Assembly (NCBI GenBank): GCA_012719495.1
Contig: JAAYAG010000041.1
Coordinates: forward strand, 1-64,000
DNA from: Bacteroidales bacterium
GTDB taxonomy: Bacteria > Bacteroidota > Bacteroidia > Bacteroidales > Prolixibacteraceae
Direction of reading: 5' to 3'
DNA length: 64,000 nucleotides
A program made the position numbers and the translations under genes. The notes below the pieces were generated by a model. It was not told the origin of the DNA, did no database searches, and saw only the letters and a list, made by a program, of their open reading frames with translations. Shown one piece after another: positions 7,997 to 16,232 of this stretch (the stretch's first letter is position 1; each line of letters starts with the position of its first letter).

Positions 7997-9856
7997 TTAA
8001 TCGGGTTTAAATTCCTCTTTCCAATTATCCTTCTCGTTCCAGGCCGGTTGTTGTTCCTTCACAAAAAGGAAATTATTGATTACCAAATAATCCATTTCGG
8101 TTCGCATGAAACAACGATACGCATCGTCGGGCGAGCATATTATGGGTTCACCCCGAACATTAAAACTCGTATTAACCACCAATCCTATTCCCGTAAGCTT
8201 TTTAAATTCGTTGATTAGCTGCCAATACCGGGGGTTTGTGTCACGATGCACTGTTTGTATCCGCGCTGACATATCGATATGCGTAATGGCTGGAATCTCA
8301 CTCCGTTCAACATATAACCTCTCCATAAGCGGAAGTTGGTAATAATTATCAGGTAGTTTTTTCTGCCATTGTTCCTTCACAGGAGCCACCAGAAGCATAT
8401 AGGGCGAAGAAGTTTCAATGTCGAAGTAGCGGCCGTTATCTTCGGCCAGTACAGACGGGGCAAAAGGCCTGAAACTTTCGCGGTATTTTATTTTCAGGTT
8501 CAGTTTTTTCTGCATGTCGCGGTTACGGGCATCGCCCAAAATACTGCGGTTACCCAACGCCCGGGGACCAAACTCCATCCGCCCCTGAACCCAACCAACA
8601 ACATTTCCGTCGGCAAGCAAACCTGCAACCTTCACCGCCAATTCATCGAATGATTCATAATACTTATACTGTGCACCATAAACTCCAACCATCCTCTTCA
8701 CTTCATGGTCGGTATACGAAGGACCCAGATATGAACCGCTCATTGCATCGCCCTCTTCGATAACCCTTTCCCTATCGAAATAAATATGATAAGCAGCCAA
8801 TGCCGCACCAAGAGCGCCTCCGGCATCGCCCGAAGCAGGCTGAACGTAAAGATCTTTCACTGTACGGTTAGCCAATAGTTTTCCATTGGCGACACAATTC
8901 AGCGCAACCCCGCCAGCCAAACAAACAGTGTCACAACCCGTAATTTCTTTTGCATGTTGAACCATTTTCAGCATTATTTCTTCGGTAACCAACTGAATAG
9001 CAAAAGCCAGGTCGCAATGATGCTGTTCTATGGTTTCTTCGGGCAAGCGCTTTTTGAACCCGAAAAGCTTTTCCCAACGCTTGTCGGGAACCATTCGCAA
9101 TCCTGTAGCATAAGAAAAAAATTCAGGATTGAGCCAAACCGAACCATCTTCTTTTATTTCAATAACTTGATTTCGTATAATCTTTACATACGTTTCAACT
9201 TGCTCAGAACCCGGAATTCCGTAAGGTGCAAGTCCCATGAGCTTATACTCCCCAGAGTTAACACGAAAACCCAAATAATAGGTAAAAGCAGAATAAAGCA
9301 AGCCTAAAGAATGAGGAAATTTCATCTCTTTCAGCAGTTGAATTTTCTTTCCTTCGCCATAACAAATTGAAGCTGTTGCCCACTCGCCTACCCCATCGAC
9401 CGTTAAAATGGCGGCCTTAGGAAAAGTAGAAGGATAAAAAGCACTGGCCGCATGGGACAAGTGATGCTCGGTGAAAAGCAACTTGAGTTTTTTCTTGTTA
9501 TAGGGCTCAATCTCGGACAGCTTGTCGGCAATAATTTTCTTCAAAAAAACTTTTTCCTTGAGCCACACGGGTATTGCTATTATAAAGGACGCAATTCCAC
9601 GGGGCGAAAAAGCATAGTACGTTTCCAGCAAACGTTCGAACTTCAGCATTGGCTTATCGTAAAAAACCACCGCATCGAGCTGATCGATGTGAAGAGCAGC
9701 CTCATCGAGACAATAGCGTACCGCATTTACAGGGAACGACTCATCTTGCTTTTTCCTGGTGAAACGCTCCTCTTGCGCGGCAGCAATTACTTTTCCGTCG
9801 ATTATTATCGCGGCTGCCGAATCGTGATAGAATGCCGAAATTCCAAGTATATTCAT
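7997..9856 (-). CDS. carbamoyltransferase, NodU/CmcH family
   Basis: A 619-residue cytosolic enzyme of the NodU/CmcH/TobZ/SxtI family, which transfers a carbamoyl group from carbamoyl phosphate to a hydroxyl of a sugar or natural product through a carbamoyl-adenylate. The N-terminal Kae1-like half shows NILGISAFYHDSAAAIIIDG and the metal-site region FTEHHLSHAASAFYPS, then TVDGVGEWAT and CLAGGVALNCVANGK. The C-terminal YrdC-like half shows GRMEFGPRALGNRSILGDAR and VNTSFNVRGEPI. Length is normal and all signature blocks are intact. It follows the SGNH/TPR gene by 13 bases and precedes DUF5989 and SxtJ-like genes. The acceptor is unknown; an envelope glycan is a reasonable guess because no antibiotic or toxin biosynthesis genes are near. 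Confidence 0.93.
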   Translation of the reverse strand: MNILGISAFYHDSAAAIIIDGKVIAAAQEERFTRKKQDESFPVNAVRYCLDEAALHIDQLDAVVFYDKPMLKFERLLETYYAFSPRGIASFIIAIPVWLKEKVFLKKIIADKLSEIEPYNKKKLKLLFTEHHLSHAASAFYPSTFPKAAILTVDGVGEWATASICYGEGKKIQLLKEMKFPHSLGLLYSAFTYYLGFRVNSGEYKLMGLAPYGIPGSEQVETYVKIIRNQVIEIKEDGSVWLNPEFFSYATGLRMVPDKRWEKLFGFKKRLPEETIEQHHCDLAFAIQLVTEEIMLKMVQHAKEITGCDTVCLAGGVALNCVANGKLLANRTVKDLYVQPASGDAGGALGAALAAYHIYFDRERVIEEGDAMSGSYLGPSYTDHEVKRMVGVYGAQYKYYESFDELAVKVAGLLADGNVVGWVQGRMEFGPRALGNRSILGDARNRDMQKKLNLKIKYRESFRPFAPSVLAEDNGRYFDIETSSPYMLLVAPVKEQWQKKLPDNYYQLPLMERLYVERSEIPAITHIDMSARIQTVHRDTNPRYWQLINEFKKLTGIGLVVNTSFNVRGEPIICSPDDAYRCFMRTEMDYLVINNFLFVKEQQPAWNEKDNWKEEFKPD

Positions 9857-9869
9857 TTGTATTAATTAT

Positions 9870-12116
9870 CTAATTGACAAAAGATCGAAGCTTTTCAAGC
9901 CCAGGATAAGCACGTTCAACCGCTTCAATACGATCGATGCATTTACTCGCTTTATTCTTATCATTCATAGCAAGATAAACCAACGCAAGTGTATTCAAAA
10001 AACGTGGATCTGAATTGAAATCATTATAAACCATTTCAAGTTCATATACCGAACGGGAAAAGTCCCGCTTCTTTAAATAAATTTCGCCTAGCCTGCGATG
10101 GGCAATATGATTATCGTGCAGAGCAATCGACTCCTTCAGGACAGCTTCGGCCTCATCAACCTTCATTTCCTTAAGCATTTCTGTAGCACGAATAATGTAA
10201 TCTTCTACCTGTACAGGAATGTAATCAAGGAAAGTATAATCACGATTGGGAACCTGAGGCAAGAAACCCTGTTTCATTTTATTGATTTCGGTTGCAATGC
10301 GGGCAACGTTCTCCTTATCCTGCAGATAAGTGTATGCTACATAAAGTTTTGACAAAACATTTATTTTCTCGGTATTTGCCAATGTCAGAGCCTTCTCGAA
10401 ATGCACAATGGCCAAGGCGATATCATTTTTTATCATGGCAAGTTCGCCAAGCCTGAAATGTGCATAGAAAGAATCGTCCCCAAACTCGAGCGAACGTTCA
10501 AAAAAACGAATTGCACCAGGTAAATCCCTCATTATAAGTAAACAATCAGCTGCCTTTCGGAAATATGATGGCCAAAACGGGTGAAGCTTAGTCAACGCAT
10601 TGTATTCGCCAAAAGCCCTTACAAAATCGTTCTCAGCTTCGTATTTTTCAGCCATTTCCAAATGGGCATCCGACAAGGTCAATTCATTATCAACCATAAC
10701 TGCAAAAGCAAGCGAGTCGACAAAAGATATTGGTTTATAAATCTTTCTGTAATCGACAAAACCAGCCGATTCATCGGTAAAGGGCCAATGGTAACTTAGG
10801 TTTTTGATGCGGTGTTGGCCAACTAAGTAATCGAGTTCAGTGAAACCATAATTCTTCATGAAGTCGTAAGCCGCCTGTGGCGCATAAATATTACGATCGT
10901 TTCCCAGTAATCCTGACTGAATAATAGCGGAATAAAACGAACCAGCCATAAGGAAATACCCTTCAATATTCGGGTGCACATGCTCTGTAACCAGATTATT
11001 TCCAACAAGGCGGTTAGGTGAATTAGCCTCAAAAAGGCTTAAGGTAGGCACAAATCGTATGTTGTTGTATTTTTTTGAGAGTTCAACGATACAACTATTT
11101 ATATCGCTCGATGCCCTGAACCTCACACAATCGTAATCACGGGCTTTGGTGTAGTTTTCTTTCGCCGCATTAAAATCGCCGGCAGCCTCCTGCTGACGTG
11201 CCAAGTCGAAGTAAAAATCGGCAGGTTTTAAACTGCTGGTGGGCTGAGAGCTGAAAGGTTTCAGATCGCGGATATTACTGACCAGATCGCTCATGAAAAC
11301 CGGAACGTTCTTAGCTTTGGCCATCGCCAGCATCATATCGAGGTTTTTACGATAGTTCTCAATCCCTTCATTATATTTTTTGCTGCCAAAAGTTATATCG
11401 GCATCTTTTGCCATACGGCTCATGAGAGTACCCCGCTTTGCAGCAGCAGTTTTTGTCTTCGAAACCGATTCTGCCACCGATGAAATAATATTCCGGGTTA
11501 ACTGATACACCCTAAAATTAAGCAATTTAAGGTGAAGCCGAATGAAGGCAGGATTCTGAACAGATGCCTCGCTTGATCCCGAACCAAAAGCCCCGTAGAA
11601 TTCGTTGTGCCCTGCATAAAACAAAATTGCATCGGGTTTTTGGCGAAGAATTTGCGGCATGTAATCGAGCAAAGTAAAACTATTGATCGCCGTAATGGCA
11701 GTATTAACAACTTCAATTTTCTTTCCAGGGTATGTTTCCCTTAACCATTCATGTAAAATACGGGAAAACATTATGTTGTTATCATACGGGAAACCAACCA
11801 CAGTTGAGCTTCCCATTACAAAGATCCGGAAACAACTGTCGGGTTTTTCTTTTAAAAATGCATCTTTAGGGGGTTCGGTATATTCGAAACGTTGAAAATA
11901 TTTCTTTCCAACTATCGGATTTACAATGCGGTACTCACTGAATTCTTTTTCGGGATGATTGACAAACAAAGAAAGATTGTCGCCATACGAAAATGTACGG
12001 AGCAAAATTTCAACAAGAAAAAGTAATAAAAAAGGGAATAATACAATTATTGTGTTAAATATCAACCTCTTCGACGTACCAACTGTTGAAGAAGCCTTAT
12101 TTTTTCCCGATTTCAT
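9870..12116 (-). CDS. membrane-anchored SGNH/GDSL hydrolase with TPR repeats
   Basis: A 748-residue protein. An N-terminal signal anchor (about 19-45, LIFNTIIVLFPFLLLFLVEI) places the rest in the periplasm. Residues about 90-400 form an SGNH domain: FVMGSSTVVGFPY carries the Ser block, DAILFYAGHNEFYG replaces the usual GxND block with GHNE, and EHVHPNIEGYFLMA carries the catalytic His. An internal TPR-like piece (FDLARQQEAAGDFNAAKENY) interrupts the domain. Residues about 480-748 contain more TPRs. It is the first gene of the eight-gene run and has a good promoter candidate upstream. Such proteins recur beside carbamoyltransferases; they may act on O-acyl groups of a glycan, which is inference. 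Confidence 0.85.
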   Translation of the reverse strand: MKSGKNKASSTVGTSKRLIFNTIIVLFPFLLLFLVEILLRTFSYGDNLSLFVNHPEKEFSEYRIVNPIVGKKYFQRFEYTEPPKDAFLKEKPDSCFRIFVMGSSTVVGFPYDNNIMFSRILHEWLRETYPGKKIEVVNTAITAINSFTLLDYMPQILRQKPDAILFYAGHNEFYGAFGSGSSEASVQNPAFIRLHLKLLNFRVYQLTRNIISSVAESVSKTKTAAAKRGTLMSRMAKDADITFGSKKYNEGIENYRKNLDMMLAMAKAKNVPVFMSDLVSNIRDLKPFSSQPTSSLKPADFYFDLARQQEAAGDFNAAKENYTKARDYDCVRFRASSDINSCIVELSKKYNNIRFVPTLSLFEANSPNRLVGNNLVTEHVHPNIEGYFLMAGSFYSAIIQSGLLGNDRNIYAPQAAYDFMKNYGFTELDYLVGQHRIKNLSYHWPFTDESAGFVDYRKIYKPISFVDSLAFAVMVDNELTLSDAHLEMAEKYEAENDFVRAFGEYNALTKLHPFWPSYFRKAADCLLIMRDLPGAIRFFERSLEFGDDSFYAHFRLGELAMIKNDIALAIVHFEKALTLANTEKINVLSKLYVAYTYLQDKENVARIATEINKMKQGFLPQVPNRDYTFLDYIPVQVEDYIIRATEMLKEMKVDEAEAVLKESIALHDNHIAHRRLGEIYLKKRDFSRSVYELEMVYNDFNSDPRFLNTLALVYLAMNDKNKASKCIDRIEAVERAYPGLEKLRSFVN

Positions 12117-12451
12117 ATCAAATGTATTAGGTTAGATGTTAGCTGCATTGAAAAAAATTTTGCCATTTGCCCCACAAATATACACCACCAAAAGAATTTA
12201 GCAATGGCAAACACTAAATTGGAACGAAAAACAACGCTCGAACTAATTGTCATTAAAACACTAAATATCAATTGATTGAAACAATTTAAAATCTATTCAT
12301 TTCAAAAAAAGATGAAATTGGCAAACAACAGCTCCATCAGATATTGAAACGTTAAGAAAGATCACTAAAAGATGCATGGCTTTTGATATGCGATAAATGC
12401 ATTTGGTGTGACTTTTAACTACATTCCACAGAAGAGCTAGAATAACAATCC
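12117..12451. other. intergenic region upstream of the carbamoyltransferase operon
   Basis: A 335-base A+T-rich stretch between two minus-strand genes. It holds the promoter candidate at 12175-12204. I see no open frame, RNA gene or repeat, and no clear terminator for the GH5 gene. Confidence 0.5.
12175..12204 (-). promoter_or_regulatory. candidate promoter of the eight-gene operon
   Basis: Read on the minus strand, TTG (12204-12202), 19 bases, then TATATTTG (12182-12175) matches the Bacteroidota -33/-7 pattern TTG-N19-TAnnTTTG. The implied start is about 50 bases upstream of the ATG at 12116. The match is by pattern only. Confidence 0.55.
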
Positions 12452-13666
12452 TTATTGCGGCGGGTTTTTTGCCCTTAATTCTTCGCGTACCATTTTACCC
12501 GAGGTGCTGATAACAGCATCGGTCCATCCGCCTTTTGCCGAAGCGCCAGGCAACAAAGCTGCCGATTTTTCATTTTTATCAGCGACCGACCAGTTACACC
12601 ACGATATTTGATTCTTGTCGAGGAAATCCCACCACACATTGCTTTCTTTTACATCGAGATAACCATCGCCCGACGATTCTGTTGTGCCATACTCGGTTAC
12701 CCATAACGCGAGTCCTCTATTCAGCGCCACCTGTGCATTATCCCTCAACCATTTTTTGTGTGTAGATGCATAATAATGAAGAGCGTAGGCAACATTATCA
12801 TCATCGATTGGGTTCTGGACCACTTCGGCAACCTGCTGAGACCATGTGCGCGTGCCACAAATGACAATATTATCAGGGTCGTAATACCTGATAGCCTCAA
12901 TAACCGCTTCATGGTACGGTTTAAGAACGCCACTCCACGAAACCTCAAGTGGCTCATTAAAAGTCTCATATATTACATTTGGATAATTACCGTACCGACT
13001 AGCCATTTCTCCAAAAAAATCAACAGCTTCATTTAAATGTTTTTGAGCATTATGGTCATGCCAATCGATAATAACATAAATACCCAAATCGATAGCAGCC
13101 TCAACCACCTCTATAACTTTTTGCTTTTCAATCTCTGGATTAGTTAGATATCCTCCCGATTCAATTCCCATTGCAGCCCGAACTACCGTACAACGCCAAT
13201 CGTCGCGTAACCATTTTACACAATCGTAGTTATAATACTTGCCCATCCATTGACTCCAAAAAAAAGACATACCGCGAAGCTGAACCGATTTTCCTTGCTT
13301 ATTGACAATCTTGTTTCCTTTCACGCGTAATTGTCCATAGGCCTCAACGGGAGTTTTACCGAAAAGAAAAGCTGTATCAGGTTCAGGAGGAAGGTCTGGA
13401 TTAGGCTCAACAATTGTATCAACAGGCTGAGTGACTGTATCAGCAGGAATTGTATCGACAGGCTCTACCGGGATTGAGTCAACTGGCAGTGAGTCGATGG
13501 TATCAACGGGCACAACAGGCAGGCTATCAACAGTATCTATAGTATCAGCATCCCCCGGTTTTTCATCGGGCAGGTCGTCAGGCTTGCAAAAAGCCACAGC
13601 ATAAAGGAAAAAAAGCACAAGTCCAACTTTAACACTGACATCCAAAACTTTAGTTATCGATTGCAT
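12452..13666 (-). CDS. GH5 endo-beta-glycanase (cellulase/mannanase type), secreted
   Basis: A 404-residue secreted enzyme. Residues 1-27 are a signal region ending AVAFC (a poor lipobox, so lipoprotein status is uncertain). Residues about 28-97 are an acidic, proline-rich linker with repeated VDTIDSLPVD-like units. The GH5 domain spans about 105-395: KSVQLRGMSFFWSQW, VIIDWHDHN, the acid/base Glu238 in YETFNEP, HYYA, and the nucleophile Glu325 in WVTEYG. It most resembles GH5 subfamily 2 endoglucanases, some of which also cut mannan. It is divergent from the CE2-type esterase gene and lies 16 kb from the mannan locus, so it may act on cellulose or glucomannan. Confidence 0.9.
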   Translation of the reverse strand: MQSITKVLDVSVKVGLVLFFLYAVAFCKPDDLPDEKPGDADTIDTVDSLPVVPVDTIDSLPVDSIPVEPVDTIPADTVTQPVDTIVEPNPDLPPEPDTAFLFGKTPVEAYGQLRVKGNKIVNKQGKSVQLRGMSFFWSQWMGKYYNYDCVKWLRDDWRCTVVRAAMGIESGGYLTNPEIEKQKVIEVVEAAIDLGIYVIIDWHDHNAQKHLNEAVDFFGEMASRYGNYPNVIYETFNEPLEVSWSGVLKPYHEAVIEAIRYYDPDNIVICGTRTWSQQVAEVVQNPIDDDNVAYALHYYASTHKKWLRDNAQVALNRGLALWVTEYGTTESSGDGYLDVKESNVWWDFLDKNQISWCNWSVADKNEKSAALLPGASAKGGWTDAVISTSGKMVREELRAKNPPQ

Positions 13667-13771
13667 ATCCTATCCTCTTTGTAATATGTGGAAAAAAAAT
13701 CATTCATAATCAAGGCTCCAAGATACAAACACTAAAGAAAATTTGCAGGTAAATAAATATCGAAACAGAGG

Positions 13772-13785
13772 GGACGAAATCGTCC
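13772..13785. promoter_or_regulatory. palindrome GGACGA-AA-TCGTCC in a divergent promoter region
   Basis: A perfect 6-bp inverted repeat with a 2-base centre lies between the divergent GH5 and CE2-type genes, about 105 bases from one start and 180 from the other. It has no T-tract, so a protein-binding site is more likely than a terminator. The binder is unknown. Confidence 0.3.
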
Positions 13786-13871
13786 TTTCACGATAATTTT
13801 TACTGCCAGAAATATTCGCAAATGCAAGATTTTCCCCTCACAATAGCTGCATGCGATCATTCAAAATCTCG

Positions 13872-13879
13872 TATATTTG
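13872..13879 (+). promoter_or_regulatory. candidate -7 element for the CE2-type esterase gene
   Basis: TATATTTG fits the Bacteroidota TAnnTTTG consensus and would give a leader of roughly 75 bases before the ATG at 13963. I see no convincing -33 TTG at the right spacing. Confidence 0.4.
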
Positions 13880-13962
13880 CAACACTAGAATATAGAAAAA
13901 GCATTTACTCAATTCACTATTTCTATTAAACAGAAACGAAAAACATAATAAACAATCAACCA

Positions 13963-15087
13963 ATGAAAAAAATCCGTTTGCTAATCCTTATCCCGGTAAT
14001 CTGTTTATTGTTTATTTCTTGTTCAGAAAAAACTGTTCAGAAATTTTCATTCGACCCCGAGTTAATGTCATGCTGGGGGCGCGTTGACTATACCTCAGAC
14101 CAAATGGTAAAGCTCATTGGTTCAGCGTCAATGATTAAACTTGAATTCATCGGCGACACATGCGTCGTATTTCTAAAGAACGATACCCCTAACGGGCTTC
14201 ATAATTTCTTTTCGATAGAACTTGATGGCGAAGACCTAGGACGGATAAAAATTACAGGAGACTCCATCACCGCCTTTCCAATTGAAATCCCATTCGAGCG
14301 TGAAACACACACGCTAACCATTTGCAAATCGACAGAGGCATCGAATGGTAATATTATTTTTGGAGGCATTCTATGTGAACAACTAACTGAAATTCAAAAC
14401 ACACCAGAAGTAAATATCGAATTCATCGGTAATTCAATAACCTGCGGAATGGGCAACGACACCCTAGATATTCCTTGCCACACCGACCAGTGGTATGACC
14501 AGCACAATGCTTACTGGGCATACGGTCCAATTGTTGCCCGTGCACTAAATGCAAGATTCATGCTTAGCTCGGTATCTGGAATTGGCATTTACCGCAACTG
14601 GAATGTAGAAGACGGGGCAACCATGCCTATGGTGTACGAAAACCGTTATCTCAACACTGATAATTCAAAAAAATGGGATTTCTCACAAATTGAACCTGAA
14701 ATAGTAAGTATATGCCTGGGAACCAATGATTTTTCAGATGGAGACGGAATTCATGAACGACACCCGTTTGATGCCGGAATTTTCACTTCAACTTATATTA
14801 AATTTGTTGAAACAGTATACAATCACTATCCCGACACACAGATTGCATTGCTCTCGAGCCCAATGCTTTCGGGCGATAAATCAGAACTGCTGTTGAAATG
14901 CCTTAACAACGTGAAGAACCATTTTTCAAGAACCAAATACAAGCCAATCGCAATTTTTAGCTTTGATGGCATTGTGCCACACGGGTGCGATTATCACCCC
15001 GATATTGACGACCACATGCAAATGGCCGACCAGCTTATACCATTCTACCAAGAATTATTGGGCATCGATGGAGATATAACAGACTAA
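13963..15087 (+). CDS. CE2-type acetylesterase lipoprotein (jelly-roll plus SGNH domain)
   Basis: A 374-residue lipoprotein (MKKIRLLILIPVICLLFISC, lipid Cys20). An N-terminal beta-rich module (about 25-140, including VVFLKNDTPN and HTLTICKSTEA) precedes an SGNH hydrolase domain (about 150-370), the arrangement of carbohydrate esterase family 2. Catalytic blocks are FIGNSITCG (Ser158), SICLGTNDFS, and DYHPDIDDHMQMA with the His. CE2 enzymes remove O-acetyl groups from xylan, glucomannan and related oligosaccharides. With the neighbouring divergent GH5 gene it suggests attack on an acetylated plant glycan, possibly glucomannan. Substrate is inferred. Confidence 0.85.
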   Translation: MKKIRLLILIPVICLLFISCSEKTVQKFSFDPELMSCWGRVDYTSDQMVKLIGSASMIKLEFIGDTCVVFLKNDTPNGLHNFFSIELDGEDLGRIKITGDSITAFPIEIPFERETHTLTICKSTEASNGNIIFGGILCEQLTEIQNTPEVNIEFIGNSITCGMGNDTLDIPCHTDQWYDQHNAYWAYGPIVARALNARFMLSSVSGIGIYRNWNVEDGATMPMVYENRYLNTDNSKKWDFSQIEPEIVSICLGTNDFSDGDGIHERHPFDAGIFTSTYIKFVETVYNHYPDTQIALLSSPMLSGDKSELLLKCLNNVKNHFSRTKYKPIAIFSFDGIVPHGCDYHPDIDDHMQMADQLIPFYQELLGIDGDITD

Positions 15088-15101
15088 AAAATTGAGAAAA
15101 T

Positions 15102-15131
15102 AAAAAGCAAGTAAAATTTATCTGCTTTTTT
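15102..15131. terminator. bidirectional terminator between convergent genes
   Basis: AAAAAGCA (15102-15109) pairs with TGCTTTTT (15123-15130) around a 13-base A+T-rich loop. A-rich and T-rich flanks let it work for the esterase on the plus strand and the radical SAM gene on the minus strand; its right arm touches the latter's stop codon. Confidence 0.65.
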
Positions 15132-16086
15132 ATTGTCTATATAAACGACCTTGCCAGGTATCGCGCTCGGCAAGGCGCTTTTCAACTTTAGCCACAAATT
15201 CAAAATTTTTAATACCCCAATCGGGAGCAATAAGCAATTTAGCCGGCGATTCGCTGACAAAACGTTCGATAACAATTGATGGGCGCAACAACTCTACGTA
15301 ATCAATAATAAGCTCAACAAAATCAGCTGCTGAATCATAAATATTAAACTGCTCGGTGTGAGTAATATACTGATGAACCATAACTGTATCTCGATGAATC
15401 TGAAGCTGGTGCAACTTTATATTCTCAACTGGCAGTGCAGATATCTTACGCGCCTGGTTAAGGATAACTGACCTGTTTTCGCCCGGCAACCCTAAAATAA
15501 GATGCGCACAATTATGAATAGATCGAACCGCTAACGCCTCAATGGCGGCAACAGATTCTTCGAAAGTATGCCCTCTGTTAATACGCGTAAGGGTATCATT
15601 CTCGCACGACTCAACCCCAAGTTCTACCATCACGTAATATTTTTCAGAGAGAGACTGGAGCAAATCGAGGACATCATCACTCAAACAATCGGGACGTGTA
15701 GCCACTACAAGTCCTACAACACCGGGCACGCTCAATGCTTCTAAGTACATTCGCGCCAAATCGGCAACTGGCGCATACGTATTGGTATAAGCCTGAAAAT
15801 AAGCCAAAAACTTCATTGAATCGTATTTTCGGCGAAAAAAAGAGATTCCCTCTCCAAGCTGGGCACTAATACTCTTCGAGAGTTGGCAATAGGAAGGATT
15901 AAATGTTTTGTTATTGCAAAAAGTACACCCCCCCAGCCCTTTAAGGCCGTCGCGATTCGGACATGTGAAGCCGGCATCAACCGAAACCTTCTGAATTCTT
16001 TCTTTAAAGAGAATTTTAAAGTGATTCGAGAAATCATTGTACCGTTTCTGATGTCCCCAAGCATATATTTTTGTTACTTTTGTCAC
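15130..16086 (-). CDS. TIGR01212-family radical SAM protein (YhcC-like)
   Basis: A 318-residue cytosolic protein. The iron-sulphur cysteines Cys42, Cys54 and Cys57 sit in the family-specific pattern CPNRDGLKGLGGCTFC. Later blocks include YFQAYTNTYAP, GLVVATRPDC, VELGVESCENDTLTRINRGH and LILGLPGE, all typical of the YhcC family. It is full length. The reaction is not established for the family, although distant relatives act on tRNA. Downstream it converges on the CE2-type gene and shares its terminator. Confidence 0.92.
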   Translation of the reverse strand: MTKVTKIYAWGHQKRYNDFSNHFKILFKERIQKVSVDAGFTCPNRDGLKGLGGCTFCNNKTFNPSYCQLSKSISAQLGEGISFFRRKYDSMKFLAYFQAYTNTYAPVADLARMYLEALSVPGVVGLVVATRPDCLSDDVLDLLQSLSEKYYVMVELGVESCENDTLTRINRGHTFEESVAAIEALAVRSIHNCAHLILGLPGENRSVILNQARKISALPVENIKLHQLQIHRDTVMVHQYITHTEQFNIYDSAADFVELIIDYVELLRPSIVIERFVSESPAKLLIAPDWGIKNFEFVAKVEKRLAERDTWQGRLYRQ

Positions 16087-16232
16087 GCCTGTAAAAGTAA
16101 AGAATGAATTAGATTACAAAATTGGGTGAAAATACAAAATAAAAAAACTTCGATTTTTTAATGAATGTATCTATTATGGTTTTTTTATCAGGTGAAGTTT
16201 TTTACTTTTAACGCATTGATTATAAATTTTTT

